Shown: positions 10,186 to 20,652, counted from the stretch's first letter. The stretch is 64,000 nucleotides of DNA from Zoroaster sp. YZ-2022 (GCA_029582265.1 CM055837.1:10429926-10493925), one strand, 5' to 3'. Made by a program: numbers and translations. The notes: generated by a model not told the origin, from the sequence alone.

Positions 10186-10189
10186 AACC

Positions 10190-10535
10190 TTAACCCATAT
10201 CCGCCGATCTACATGATAACCCGTAGATATGTAAAACGCTACAAACGCCGACCTACGTGATTTTCCGTACCGTGTTTTTGTCCAATTCCAATTTACTATG
10301 TTTTTCCGATGACTGTATTTCATGATTATAGATATGAAATTAGACAAGTCTGACATCATAATAAAGTGCATGTTCTCCTCTTTCCATCAGTATATAATGT
10401 GTCTGTGTCAGTGATTGTAATATTCTCTAAATAAGGAATCTTTCTGATTGTGTGCAAAAACAATGTATCTCTGTGCGGGGGCTTAGGCACATACAGTCTT
10501 TTGTGTGTTTACATGGTTAGGCGGATATGGGTTAA
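10190..10535. mobile_element. TTAA-E element, piggyBac-like ends
   Basis: TTAA at 10190-10193 and 10532-10535 flank a 338-bp segment that starts CCCATATCCGCC and ends GGCGGATATGGG. A TTAA duplication with CCC...GGG ends is the piggyBac signature. Inside, ACGCTACAAACGCCGACC and related words show further imperfect symmetry. No transposase. Confidence 0.82.
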
Positions 10536-10911
10536 CCCATAAAATCATTACAGAAATTGCATGCATTTGGCCAACCAGTGTGTTCACTGCTGATGAGAAG
10601 CATATGAGAATCCTCGATACATTTTGGGATTTCTAGTTGAATAATAATCAATGATAAATGAACGAAATAACCGTGACGTTGACAATGAAATAGCCTCCTA
10701 CTACCCTTTGTTTGACGTCATGAAATTCGCTTCGCGTTTGCATTCTCGGTGATGTATAAAACGGCCTTAATAACGCTTACAAAACCACAGTAATTTGATT
10801 TTTAGGGTTTTGGCCTGGTCGCCGAAACCCTGTTGTTTTCGTTCGATTATTTTTCTTCTTGTTTCCGCCAAAACCCCATAGGTTTAACACGTGAAAGTTG
10901 TCGATGGATGA
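10536..10911. other. No gene; repeat-like TTTTGGCCTGG motif
   Basis: Around 10800-10880 the sequence GGTTTTGGCCTGGTCGCC, then CGAAACCCTGTTGTTTTCG and CCGCCAAAACCCC, is internally symmetric and looks like a dispersed repeat. The remainder is unassigned. Confidence 0.4.
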
Positions 10912-11535
10912 TGTCATACTTAGCATTGTCACATCAATACAAAACATGCACCATATGAAAGCCTGTAATGTGACTTAGTGTCTAAAACAAAGTACGTCAT
11001 CATAACGTCAGTAAATGTCATGTTAGTCACATTTTAGTGTGACGCTGTTACAACTCGACATGAACAACTAGGATCCATGACAGCGTTCGAGCCATGTGAC
11101 AACTCGACCTATTTACGCAAAACTCGACCTACGAGTCATACTTCGCATTTTCACATAAATACAAAACATGCAGCATGAAAGCCCGTAATGTGACTCGGTT
11201 TGTAGAACCAATTACCTCATCATTATGTCAGTAAATATTATTTTATTAACATTTTAGTCTAATCTGCGGGACGTATACATGTAGATTGGCGAGAATGGAT
11301 AAGTCGACCTAAACAAATAGTGTGACCCTGTGGGGGTTAAGACATCTTGACCCTTGTGAAAACTCGACCTAAACAAAAATCGACCAACGAGATGTCATAT
11401 AAGCACTTGGCATTTTCGCATAAAAACAAAACATGCACCATATGAAAGCCCATAATGTGACTTAGTTTCTAAAACCAAATACGTCATCATTACATCAGTA
11501 AATATTATTTCATTAACATTTTAGTCAAATCTGCA
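10912..11535. repeat. Three diverged ~230-260 bp tandem copies
   Basis: Copies begin near 10912, 11139 and 11396. Each contains CATWAAWACAAAACATGCA-type sequence, then a TATGAAAGCC or CATGAAAGCC word, TAATGTGACT and a TCATCATWAYRTCAGTAAAT-type block, ending ACATTTTAGT. GACAACTCGACCT and AACTCGACCTA words lie between them. The copies are clearly diverged, so the duplication is old. Confidence 0.7.
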
Positions 11536-11904
11536 AAGATTATGATGTAGTCAATATAAACTCCGAAACTTTCTCATCCTTTATCACGATAGCAATAAAA
11601 ATAGTGCACGTTCTGTTGTCATTCAACTCTTGTCCGGTGGTGGTTTTGCAGAAAGGGAAATTTCCATAGGGACTGTACACGTTGGTATGAATACGTGACA
11701 ATGTAGTTGTTTGTACATAGCGCAAGCTACAGGGTTTGTACACATATGGGTTGATTCTACAATACGACGTTCTTTGTTTTCGTATGTTTGAATCGTTTGA
11801 GAATCGTTGCACACATTTAATGGAAGGGCATTAACTTGATTCATTACATCCTTTGCATTTATCCACATACAAATTGTCTCAAACGTCTGGGGGAAAAACA
11901 ATGA
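11536..11904. other. No gene recognised
   Basis: Two overlapping 90-98 codon frames on the minus strand show no recognisable domain. No repeat partner was seen in this window. Confidence 0.35.
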
Positions 11905-12400
11905 AATTTGTGTGTACAATGATTACAGTTCATGCGTTTTGAGTTTATTTCAATATATCGTAAATACTAAACAAAGAACTCGGTGTCCCAATAATTATCA
12001 ATATACATGTAGCCGAAACACCTGTGTTCATTTTCATCAAACACTTCGTTGTACTATTGTAGTAATATCTGTACAGATAATACTGCAAACAATAATGTCA
12101 ATTTCGAACAATAACAAACACCTCATCAGTCTCCTGCCACCTACTGTCCTAAAAAAAACTCCCACTCACAGTCTCATCTACCCACCCGTCCTGTCGATCG
12201 GGTCTTGCCTAAAATTACGCACAATGCAACTTTTGTACACAATGACTACAATTAATGCTTTTTCAGCTTATTTCAATATATCATAAATTTCTTAACACTA
12301 AACAAAGAGCTTGGGACATCAGTGCCCCAATATTAGCAATACATCCGAAACCCATGTCAGCGTTTTCATCAAAAGCTTAACCTCTAGTTTATAATCTGTT
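11905..12400 (+). repeat. Rep-G, uninterrupted copy
   Basis: Shares a long stretch with 48905-49600: ACAAACACCTCATCAGTCTC, CTGCCACCTAC, TCATCTACCCACCCGTCC, TGTCGATCGGGTCTTGCC, then CACAATGCAACTTTTGTA and GTCAGCGTTTTC. Here the two parts are directly joined near 12218-12220. A block near 11915-12020 is a diverged internal repeat of 12240-12360. Confidence 0.7.
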
Positions 12401-13090
12401 CTCTCTGGGATGAAACGAATATCTCACAACTGGATTTTTTTTCAAACCTTGAACTGTCAGTGATGGTTGGTATCTATGGCACAAACAAAGTGCAGTGCAT
12501 AAATTATTTCAAGGCAAAACTGCCTTAAGAGCCTGGAATAGATATTGTTAATACACCGAAAGTCTTCTATAAAATTTGTACCATTAATGGTGCACGGATC
12601 CTTGCAGCTGCTGTGTGTATGTGCAGATTGTCTTGATCAAAAGAGAATTCCAGTCATTTATCTGTTAAGTGAAGGGGCTGACATGAAAGTGGAAACCAGA
12701 AGACTAAATAGTTTGCTTACATTAACCTCACCTTGAACTCGGTTCCCCAACCACAGTTTATATTATACTTACTTTCAAGAATGAGGTTCTGCCATAAAAC
12801 AGAGAAAATCTTGATTTCAAGTGTAAGTCACCCAGTTATTTTTTTTTTTTCATCCCCTCCCCAGAAAAGTGACGAGTTTCCGACACATTTATGGGGGTAA
12901 TGAGGAGGTGTAATAAAAGAAAGGCACTTTGCAAATGAGATTGTTTGGTGCTATGGTTGCGTTTATTTGTTTAAGTGCTCTGCCTAGTGCACTAGATCTG
13001 CAGTCATGGGGAAAGGGTACAAGGACACTAGCAAATCTAGGGTTAAATTCAAGGGGGAGCTTTGGCCCCCCCCCCCAGTTTTATCATCAT
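12401..13090. other. No gene recognised
   Basis: Holds a T run near 12839-12851 and a C run near 13065-13076. Frames of 63-64 codons look random. Confidence 0.4.
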
Positions 13091-13765
13091 GGATGTAAAT
13101 TTACCATATGTTTTTATGTGTAAAAAGGGGAACATCTCTCGTTTATCGCCATCGGATGTAACATTACAATATCTTGTGTAAATGGGGAGCTTCCCTCTGT
13201 CTACTATTTATCTTCATGGATGTAAATTTAACATATGTTTTTATGTGTAAAAAGGAACATCTTCTCTCGTTTACCGCCATCGGATGTAACATTACAATAT
13301 CTTGTATAAATGGGGAGCTTCCCTCCATCTCCTATTTATCTTCATGGATGTAAATTTAACATATGTTTTTATGTGTAAAAAGGAACATCTTCTCTCGTTT
13401 ACCGCCATCGGATGTAACATTACAATATCTTGTGTAAATGGGGAGCTTCCCTCCGTCTACTATTTATCTTCATGGATGTAAATTTACCATATGTTTTTAT
13501 GTGTAAAAAGGGGAACATCTTCTCTCGTTTATCGCCATCGGATGTAACATTACAATATCTTGTATAAATGGGGAGCTTCCCTCCGTCTACTATTTATCTT
13601 CATGGATGTAAATTTAACATGTGTTTTTATGTGTAAAAAAGGGAACGTCTTCTCTCGTTTATCGCCATCGGATGTAACATTACAATATCTTGTATAAATG
13701 GGGAGCTTTCCTCCGTCTACTATTTATCTTCATGGATGTAAATTTACCATATGTATTTCATGCAT
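13091..13765 (+). repeat. 127-130 bp tandem array, five units plus part
   Basis: Unit starts GGATGTAAATTTA occur at 13091, 13218, 13346, 13474, 13604 and 13734. Each unit contains two related halves, one with ATGTTTTTATGTGTAAAAA and one with CATCGGATGTAACATTACAA, suggesting an older ~64-bp doubling. Units are very similar, so the amplification is fairly recent. Confidence 0.9.
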
Positions 13766-13860
13766 ACCCCTCATTTGCTATAGAGTGTACCCCCTTTTGC
13801 ATTGTAACCACGTTTTGCCACCCTTATCCACCCCCCCCCCCCTCCCGGATGGGATTTGGA

Positions 13861-14336
13861 GGAGGGAAGAGGGGGGAGGAGGAGGAGGAGGAGGAGAGGG
13901 AGAAGGAGAGGTCCGTTAACAATAGAACAACAGTGTGTTAGTGTATAGGGACATTTGGGGGGGGGGGCACTCTGCCGCATATCGAACATGGTATAATAAT
14001 TGTTGCGTCCCATACTGGCACTATAGGGTGGTAAGCAAATGCTAATTTTTATAGTAGCAAACCTGCCCCTCCCCCTAAATCCATCACAGATATTGTAACA
14101 GAGAAGGAGGAGGAGGAGGAGGAGGAGCGGTGCGGTGCGGTGCGGTGCGTTAACAATAGAACAACAGTGTGTTAGTGTATAGGGACATTTGGGGGGGGGC
14201 ACTCTGCCGCATGTCGAGCATGGTATAATAATTGTTGCGTCCCATACTGGCACTATAGGGTGGTAAGCAAATGCTAATTTTTATAGTAGCAAACCTGCCC
14301 CCCCCCTCCCCCTAAATCCATCACAGATATTGTAAC
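13861..14336 (+). repeat. 234-bp direct duplication with GGA and G runs
   Basis: Two copies offset by 234 bp (GTTAACAATAGAACAACAG at 13915 and 14149) share GTGTGTTAGTGTATAGGGAC, a G run, CACTCTGCCGCAT, GGTATAATAATTGTTGCG and CTATAGGGTGGTAAGC. Each is preceded by a (GGA)n tract. A third, partial copy lies at 57215-57302. Confidence 0.88.
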
Positions 14337-14365
14337 AGACCTGGGTTCTTCTTGTCTGTGGCATA

Positions 14366-14439
14366 AAAAGGAATGTACAGCGTTGGGAATATTAGCAAAA
14401 CTGCTTCTATAAGTGTGCTTGCTTCTCTTTGAATCAAAA
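14366..14439 (+). repeat. Diverged 81-bp unit left of the MITE
   Basis: GTACAGCGTTGGGAATATTA, CAAAACTGCTTCTATAAGTG and CTCTTTGAATCAAAATA correspond to one unit of the array at 14704-15839 but are more diverged. It is cut off from that array by the TA element at 14442-14703. Confidence 0.8.
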
Positions 14440-14441
14440 TA

Positions 14442-14703
14442 TGTGACCCGTTCTGGCAAAACCCGAAACTTCTCAGCATTGACCTTAATGCGTTAACAGC
14501 CATGAAAAGGTCAAAAACTGACCCTAGGGACCAGTTTGAGATTTTCATGTCACCATATAGGCCTAGAGCATTTTCTCTAGATTTTGATGGAAAAACAAAA
14601 ATCCTGAAACGTTGTTAGGAACATTGTTAATTTTCACAAAAAATTTGGGAGGTCACTCCGAAAAGTTGGGTCCAAGTTCAGGGTTTTGCCAGAGCCAGTC
14701 ACA
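14442..14703. mobile_element. TA-flanked MITE inside the 81-bp array
   Basis: A 262-bp element with imperfect ~29-bp inverted ends, TGTGACCCGTTCTGGCAAAA on the left and the complement of TTTTGCCAGAGCCAGTCACA on the right. TA flanks both sides (14440-14441, 14704-14705), as in Tc1/mariner elements. It separates one old unit from fourteen younger units. Confidence 0.82.
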
Positions 14704-15839
14704 TATACATTGAAGGGAAGGTGCAGCATTGGTAATGTTGGCAACACTGCTTCTATGAGTATGCTTACTCTCTTTGAATCAAGATATGCATTGAAGGGAA
14801 GGTACAACATTGGTAATGTTGGCAACACTGCTTCTATGAGTATGCTTACTCTCTTTGAATCAAGATATACATTGAAGGGAAGGTACAGCATTGGTAATGT
14901 TGGCAACACTGCTTCTATGAGTATGCTTACTCTCTTTGAATCAAGATTTATATACATTGAAGGGAAGGTACAGCATTGGTAATGTTGGCAACACTGCTTC
15001 TATGAGTATGCTTACTCTCTTTGAATCAAGATATACATTGAAGGGAAGGTACAACATTGGTAATGTTGGCAACACTGCTTCTATGAGTATGCTTACTCTC
15101 TTTGAATCAAGATATACATTGAAGGGAAGGTACAGCATTGGTAATGTTGGCAACACTGCTTCTATGAGTATGCTTACTCTCTTTGAATCAAGATATACAT
15201 TGAAGGGAAGGTACAGCATTGGTAATGTTGGCAACACTGCTTCTATGAGTATGCTTACTCTCTTTGAATCAAGATATACATTGAAGGGAAGGTACAACAT
15301 TGGTAATGTTGGCAACACTGCTTCTATGAGTATGCTTACTCTCTTTGAATCAAGATATACATTGAAGGGAAGGTACAGCATTGGTAATGTTGGCAACACT
15401 GCTTCTATGAGAATGCTTACTCTCTTTGAATCAAGATATACATTGAAGGGAAGGTACAACATTGGTAATGTTGGCCAAACTGCTTCTATGAGTATGCTTA
15501 CTCTCTTTGAATCAAGATATACATTGAAGGGAAGGTACAACATTGGTAATGTTGGCCAAACTGCTTCTGTGAGTATGCTTACTCTCTTTGAATCAAGATA
15601 TACATTGAAGGGAAGGTACAACATTGGCAATGTTGGCCAAACTGCTTCTGTGAGTATGCTTACTCTCTTTGAATCAAGATATACATTGAAGGGAAGGTAC
15701 AACATTGGCAATGTTGGCAAAGCTGCTTCTGTGAGTATGCTTACTCTCTTTGAATCAAGATATACATTGAAGGGAAGGTACAACATTGGTAATGTTGGCA
15801 AACTGCTTCTATGAGTATGCTTACTCTCTTTGAATCAAG
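14704..15839 (+). repeat. 81-bp tandem array, 14 units
   Basis: The unit (TATACATTGAAGGGAAGG..., AACATTGGTAATGTTGGC, CTGCTTCTATGAGTATGC, TTACTCTCTTTGAATCAAG) repeats 14 times. 81 is a multiple of three and the unit lacks stops, so frames of about 290 codons stay open on both strands. One unit near 14946 has a 4-base insertion. Differences between units often change residues (Asn/Ser, Thr/Ala, Met/Val), so this is not read as a gene. Confidence 0.92.
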
Positions 15840-15862
15840 TATACATACGTACATTAAAACCC

Positions 15863-15962
15863 TAACACCCTGCTGACACCCTGCCGACACCCTGCCGACA
15901 CCCTGCCGACACCCTGCCGACACCCTGCCGACACCCTACGGACACCCTACGGACACTCTGCT
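15863..15962 (+). repeat. 11-bp minisatellite ACACCCTGCCG
   Basis: About nine copies of ACACCCTGCCG with CTGCTG and CTACGG variants at the ends. Confidence 0.85.
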
Positions 15963-16029
15963 GACAAAATGCAACAAAATGCAATGACAAAAAAGTGTGC
16001 AACCTGCTCAATGCAATAAGATCCACCAC

Positions 16030-16165
16030 TTCAATTTCAATTCAATTCAATATTTATTTCACATTAATCAAATCATTAATCAGTTGAACATTAATTAATA
16101 TTAACATGATGGAAGAGCAGTAATGATGATAAAGTGGTGAAGACCACCAAAAAGCAAGCTTGTCG
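16030..16165. mobile_element. Retroposon-like fragment with CAATT repeats
   Basis: TTTCAATTCAATTCAATATT then TATTTCACATTAATCAAATC resembles the AT-rich simple-repeat terminus of a LINE-type element on the minus strand. AAGACCACCAAAAAGCAAGC follows. No coding part. Confidence 0.4.
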
Positions 16166-16189
16166 AATGAGGGCCCCCCCCCCCCCACT

Positions 16190-16557
16190 TTAACCCTAAC
16201 TTCCTAGGCCCATTTGCTTACACCCTGAATCCTCCAAAATCCTTCAGTAGTAAAGCAAGCACATGACATGTATGCACACATGTGTTTCTAATCTGTGATA
16301 CATGTACATGGCCAGGGACCCTCCCTGCATGTATGCATGGAGCAATAAACAGTGTCCACTGACCCCAAGCACTGACCTTGCAATCACTACAACAAACATG
16401 GATGTACATGTACCATGGAAAGGCAAGTATGCCTAATAACCTCAATCCTCCAAAATCCTTCACTTTTGCAAAGAGCATGTAGCATGTAACCTCAATCCTT
16501 CAAAATCCTTCACGTTAGCAAAGAGGATTTTGGAGGATTTAGGAAGGTTAGGGTTAA
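16190..16557 (+). mobile_element. TTAA-A element, intact short form
   Basis: A 368-bp copy with TTAA at 16190-16193 and 16554-16557, left end CCCTAACTTCCTAGGCCC and right end GGAAGGTTAGGG. It holds a single subterminal unit, the core (GACATGTATGCACACATGTG, CATGGATGTACATGTACCAT) and the CCTCAATCCTTCAAAATCC block. It is the cleanest reference for the family. Confidence 0.88.
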
Positions 16558-16720
16558 TCTTTTGTAGTAACATTTTATCTTAGTCACATAGGAAAACCAA
16601 AATTAACAAGCATTTAAGTATAACTTAAGAACTGCTAGAACAATGGTTCTTTTGTTCTCTGCTGAGGGCAACAATATGCAACAATAGTTTGGTGAAATTC
16701 TTGCGTCAGGTGATAAACAA

Positions 16721-16961
16721 TTGATTTTTAATGTTTGCCCTACACCGACATGTGTAAAGCACTGCATACTCGGCGCTTTTCGAGTATCTGTGAAAAAAGT
16801 TCGGTGGTCGAGCGGTTAAGACGTCTGCACTAGTAAGCAGGAAGTCGTGGGTTCGAATCCCGCCCGAGTAGCCTGTGAATTTTTTTTTTTCACAGATACT
16901 GGAAAAGCACCGAGTATGCAGTGCTATACACACGTCGGTGTAGGGCAAAATTAAAAATCAA
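16721..16961 (+). mobile_element. SINE-T: tRNA-like core between long inverted arms
   Basis: A tRNA-like core at about 16800-16873 (A-box-like TGGTCGAGCGG, B-box GGGTTCGAATCCC) lies between ~78-bp arms. The left arm (16721-16798: TTGATTTTTAATGTTTGCCC, ACACCGACATGTGTAAAGCA) is the reverse complement of the right arm (16880-16961), allowing a few mismatches. Other copies have only the core and right arm. The anticodon loop ACTAGTAA is oversized, so the core is called tRNA-like. Confidence 0.82.
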
Positions 16962-16975
16962 AATATGCAACAATT

Positions 16976-17697
16976 GTGTTGCATTGAGCATGGTTAGGGT
17001 TTTAAACAAGAAACCTGTGAGAATTTCAGCTAAATGTATACATGTATGTCACTGACAATAGTGGAAATGCGTTCAGATTTTGTTATATTCATTCTTATCT
17101 TTGCCATTAATAGTGAACTGAATATGAACTCATTGCTTTCCCGTTCATCTGCTCAACTTAAACTCTTGACACAAATTTAAGGTTGCGCTAAAACAACACG
17201 TGCGTCCAAATAAATAACACTATCTGGCAGCAGTTCCCGAACAGCTGACATGGATTGCAAAAGTGCAGGCAGTTGAGCAAATAAACAAAAAAACCTTGAT
17301 CAAATAAATACAAACCACCTCCCTGGATGACGAATCTGAGACTCTTGCAAAATTCCACAAGTCGTATGTACTTTTTACTTCTTCTTGTTTGTTGATAAAT
17401 TTGACACAGATTGTTAATATGCACAGAAGACATATGTCTTCCCGCTCGGGAACAGATGCACAGCCAAGATGTCTTTTGTTTTGTCAGTTGATGATGATGA
17501 GCCCGTACATAATTCATAACAACAGTAAATCAAGCCGGCTGGTGCCCAGGATTTTTTGACACCATCCTGCTAACTCCTAGGTTTGCACCCCACTAAATGA
17601 GCTCCCATTGTAAACAGTGCTAAATACAAAAAATTCAAAAATCATTAAAAAATACTTAGAAGTTGTACAGTTTTTAAAACCTAATAAAAAAATATTG

Positions 17698-17766
<69 letters not shown>

Positions 17767-18159
17767 TATAAACTTTTATTTTCTTCTCAATTTATTGTGG
17801 ATAGACCAGGTTTCCATTGAGTTATTCTCATCCCAATGGAAACCACCCTTGACAGAGGTGAAAACGCCCACACTGAAAAACAGCCATTTTGGAAAAAGGC
17901 CTTACGCTTGAAATCAAGTTAGGACCACTTTTTCAGGGTCTAGGTGTATCCAATATACTCAAAAGTTGGAAGTCAAGGACCCCTGGTTATGATATTGGGC
18001 CATTTTTACACAATCCCCCTCAAATTTATGGGCCTCAAATCTTTGTTTTTCAGAAAAAATTGAGGACGTATACTTTATGGTAAACAGCTTGACGCATGAA
18101 TTCCTCACTATTTTAGTGGGGTGTATCACCAAGCTTTTCTCAAGCCCAAATGGCTGGGG
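16976..18159. other. No gene recognised
   Basis: Contains the AT tract at 17703-17762 and a 109-codon minus-strand frame at 17188-17517 with no recognisable domain. Nothing else was assigned. Confidence 0.4.
17703..17762. repeat. (AT)n microsatellite
   Basis: About 30 uninterrupted AT dinucleotides. Confidence 0.95.
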
Positions 18160-18800
18160 ATACAGAAGTGTTGGGACGGTTAACCGACCGAAACTGGACA
18201 AACCGTTTATAAATTTGCTAAAACCGGCTAACCGAAACCAATATTTAACGATCAACAATTTTGGAAGAATTTTTCCGTCTATTTTGTTTTGTTCCAGACT
18301 TTCTTTTTGGCCGCATTGGATATTAAATAATCATTATCTCTAACCCTCCAGGGTATTTTGGCTAGAAACCCTGCCAGACGCATCAGATTGCATCGTTTGT
18401 CAAAGTGACTTGGTTGCAGAGTGCAGCAAGATCCATCTGGTCACAAATCTCAAGGCCGAACTGCCTCAGAGTCTGTGGTCACCAAATGCAGCAGGATACA
18501 ACTCTGGCATTGTTCAATGGGACCAGCTCTCAATAGCCTCAGACTTGGCTGCTTATGCACTGGTGTTGACAGCTGAATGCATCAAAGTGCACCAGACTTT
18601 TCCACCTGATGCACTGTGCTGCGTCTGGCAGGGTTAGGGTTAAGGGAAGTTTACTGATGCTTTTTGATTGACACATTGGTGCCATTTGCGGACGATATAT
18701 TTTATGTGGCTGTCAGGTGCCGACTTTCGGTTAACAACTGGTTAACTGACCGTGAACGGTTCGGTTAAATGGAAAACTAACTGGTAACTCCCAGAACTTA
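18160..18800 (+). repeat. Rep-I element interrupted by TTAA-F
   Basis: The left part has GGTTAACCGACCGAAACTGG and CAGACTTTCTTTTTGGCCGC. The right part has ACTGATGCTTTTTGATTG, GACTTTCGGTTAAC and CTGACCGTGAACGG. The copy at 56855-57045, read on the minus strand, runs straight through with no insert, proving that 18340-18643 is a later insertion. Confidence 0.75.
18340..18643. mobile_element. TTAA-F element inside Rep-I
   Basis: Begins CTAACCCTCCAGGG and ends CTGGCAGGGTTAGGGTTAA, with AAACCCTGCCAGACGCA near the left end mirrored by TGCGTCTGGCAGGGTT at the right. The terminal TATTTTGGCTAG word is shared with TTAA-B and TTAA-F copies elsewhere. A 75-codon frame inside has no recognised domain. 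Confidence 0.72.
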
Positions 18801-18949
18801 GGCTACAGAGAGTTAGTATTATCCCTCCAAAACATACCTAAGGTCCTATTCTTGGATGAATTCTTTCCGGAAAACTGTTGGAGTATCATTAACATGGCGC
18901 CCTCCCAATCCACGCTAGTATTTAATTATTCATGGATTTTGTCCAAAAA

Positions 18950-20080
18950 ACTAGATTAAGTCCAATTTGGTATTTCAAGGATGGGTTCCGCTCTAGCTCT
19001 TTTTGGCAAAATATCTTGCAACCAAGTCCAATAATTGAGAATACCTCTTAATCCATCATCAAATTGCACATGCATTGGCCTTTCAAATAAACAATGCCAA
19101 GTCCAAGTATGGGGCCCATTTGAGAATACCTCTTAATCCATCATCAAATTGCACATGCATTGGCCTTTCAAATAAACAACGCCAAGTCCAAGTATGGGGC
19201 CCATTTGAGAATAGCTCTTTTTGGCAGACTGAGTATCTTGCAGCCAAAGACCGTTAATAATGCACACTCCTCATCTGGGCATCTGTCAAGTAAACGGTGT
19301 CGAGTGTAGTGTGATTTCTCAATGATGGGTCCTGTTCTAGAATGGCTGTTTTGGGCAAATTGTGGGTATCTTTCAGCCAGTACCTTTAATTGATAAGGCA
19401 ACCTCTCTGAATCTATGTCAATCATCAAATTGTTCATGTTTCAAGTTCATGTTTCTGTCAAGTAAGCATATTTCAAAGATGGGTTCCATTCTAGTATGGC
19501 TGTATTGGGCAAACTTTCTGAGTATCTTGTAGTCAATAACTTCAATAAGGCAACTTCTCAATCTGTTCCATCATCAAATTGTTCATATTTCTGTCAAGTA
19601 AGCAATGTCATGTCCAATTTGATATTTCAAAGTTGGGTCCCATTCTAGAATGGCAGTTTTTTTGGCAAACTCCTTGAGTATCTTGTAGTCAATAACTTCA
19701 ATAAGGCAACCTCTGCATCTGTTCCATCATCAAATTGTTCTTATTTCTGTCAAGTAAGCAATGCCAAGTCCATTGTGATATTTCAAGAACGGGGTCCTGT
19801 TCTAGAACGGCTGTTAGTATTGTTGGCAAGCTGCATCTTGCAGCCGAGACCATCAATATGGCACCATCTTAAGCGATCATCACATTAAACAAATTCAAGT
19901 CCAATGTGATTTCTCAAGGACGGCCCCGTGTATTCTAGTCTTTTTCTGGCAAACTGTGTATCTCCTACAGCCAAGACCATGAATTAAGGAAACTGGCTGG
20001 TAATCCCCATCATCAACAAACTGTGCACATGTGTGTCTGTCAAATGAACAATATCAATTCCAGTGAGAGCAGCTGAAGAA
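18950..20080 (+). repeat. Old, strongly diverged tandem repeat
   Basis: Recurring words at loose ~80-180 bp spacing are CCATCATCAAATTG (19056, 19138, 19568, 19726), CTGTCAAGTAAGCA, GATGGGTCC or GTTGGGTCC, CTAGAATGGC, GAGTATCTTG and TCAATAAGGCAAC. The first two copies, from 19035 to 19210, are nearly identical with an ~83-bp period. No coding signal. Confidence 0.68.
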
Positions 20081-20369
20081 CATAATAGGCCACCGCTAAT
20101 CTTCCCAATTCCTTGGCACAGTGTCAGACAGGCGAGATGTCGGTCCCCATCCTGGAAAAACGAGTTTGTTTGAAATGACAATTCTAGTTCAGGAAAAGTC
20201 ACATGTGCGGATGTCTCTTAGTCACTGTGTGTTTCTTTCTCTCTCTCTCTCCCCCCCCCCCCTCCCCCCACCCATTATATGGATCCTACAAGCGAAGTTG
20301 GGGGAAGGGTTTTCTCACATTCACGGTCAAAACCTGTGTAAAGTGGCCATTAACCAACAAGTGTCCACA

Positions 20370-20522
20370 TTGGACAGGGACCAATTTCATAGAGCCGCTA
20401 ATACGCGTTATCGAACAGACTACCAGCCTTAAATGCATGCATTTTTTGTACAAAAGTTTAGCTGGTACCCAAAGAAATCTGCTAAGCAAATTTGTATGGT
20501 AAGCAATTTTCTCTGCTTAAAA
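20370..20522 (+). repeat. GCTAAGCA-family repeat
   Basis: GGGACCAATTTCATAGAG, CAGACTACCAGCC, AAATGCATGCATTTTTTG, TAGCTGGTACCC and TCTGCTAAGCAAATTTG match the copy nested at 7049-7519. It ends where a TTAA-A fragment begins. Confidence 0.7.
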
Positions 20523-20652
20523 TTGGCCATGTACATGTATCACAGATTAGAAACACATGTGTGCATACATGTCATGTGCTTGCTTTACTACTGAAGGATT
20601 TTGAAGGATTCAGATTATGTGTAAGCAAGTGGGCCTAGGGAGTTACGGTTAA
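20523..20652 (-). mobile_element. TTAA-A fragment
   Basis: It starts abruptly inside the core (GGCCATGTACATGTATCACA) and runs to the terminus GCCTAGGGAGTTACGGTTAA at 20652. The other half of the element is missing. Confidence 0.75.

Noticed and set aside
9758..10186. 142-codon frame (-)
   Set aside because: Overlaps Tir-E and Rep-F repeats; the composition follows the repeats and no domain is recognised.
11912..12286. 124-codon frame (+), partly shared with 48846-49202
   Set aside because: The shared part is the Rep-G repeat; the frames differ by insertions not in multiples of three, so coding conservation is not supported.
14936..15814. 292-codon frame (+) and 286-codon frame (-) across the 81-bp array
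   Set aside because: Open only because the unit is a stop-free multiple of three; differences between units often change residues, and no start context or splice support is seen.
16800..16873. Functional tRNA gene
   Set aside because: A- and B-box-like motifs are present but the anticodon loop is oversized, and similar heads at 42108 and 1134 are attached to SINE tails.
17188..17517. 109-codon frame (-)
   Set aside because: No recognisable domain, no splice-site support, and length within chance for AT-rich DNA of this size.
18410..18637. 75-codon frame (+) inside TTAA-F
   Set aside because: Confined to the element interior, ends in its terminal repeat, and no domain is recognised.
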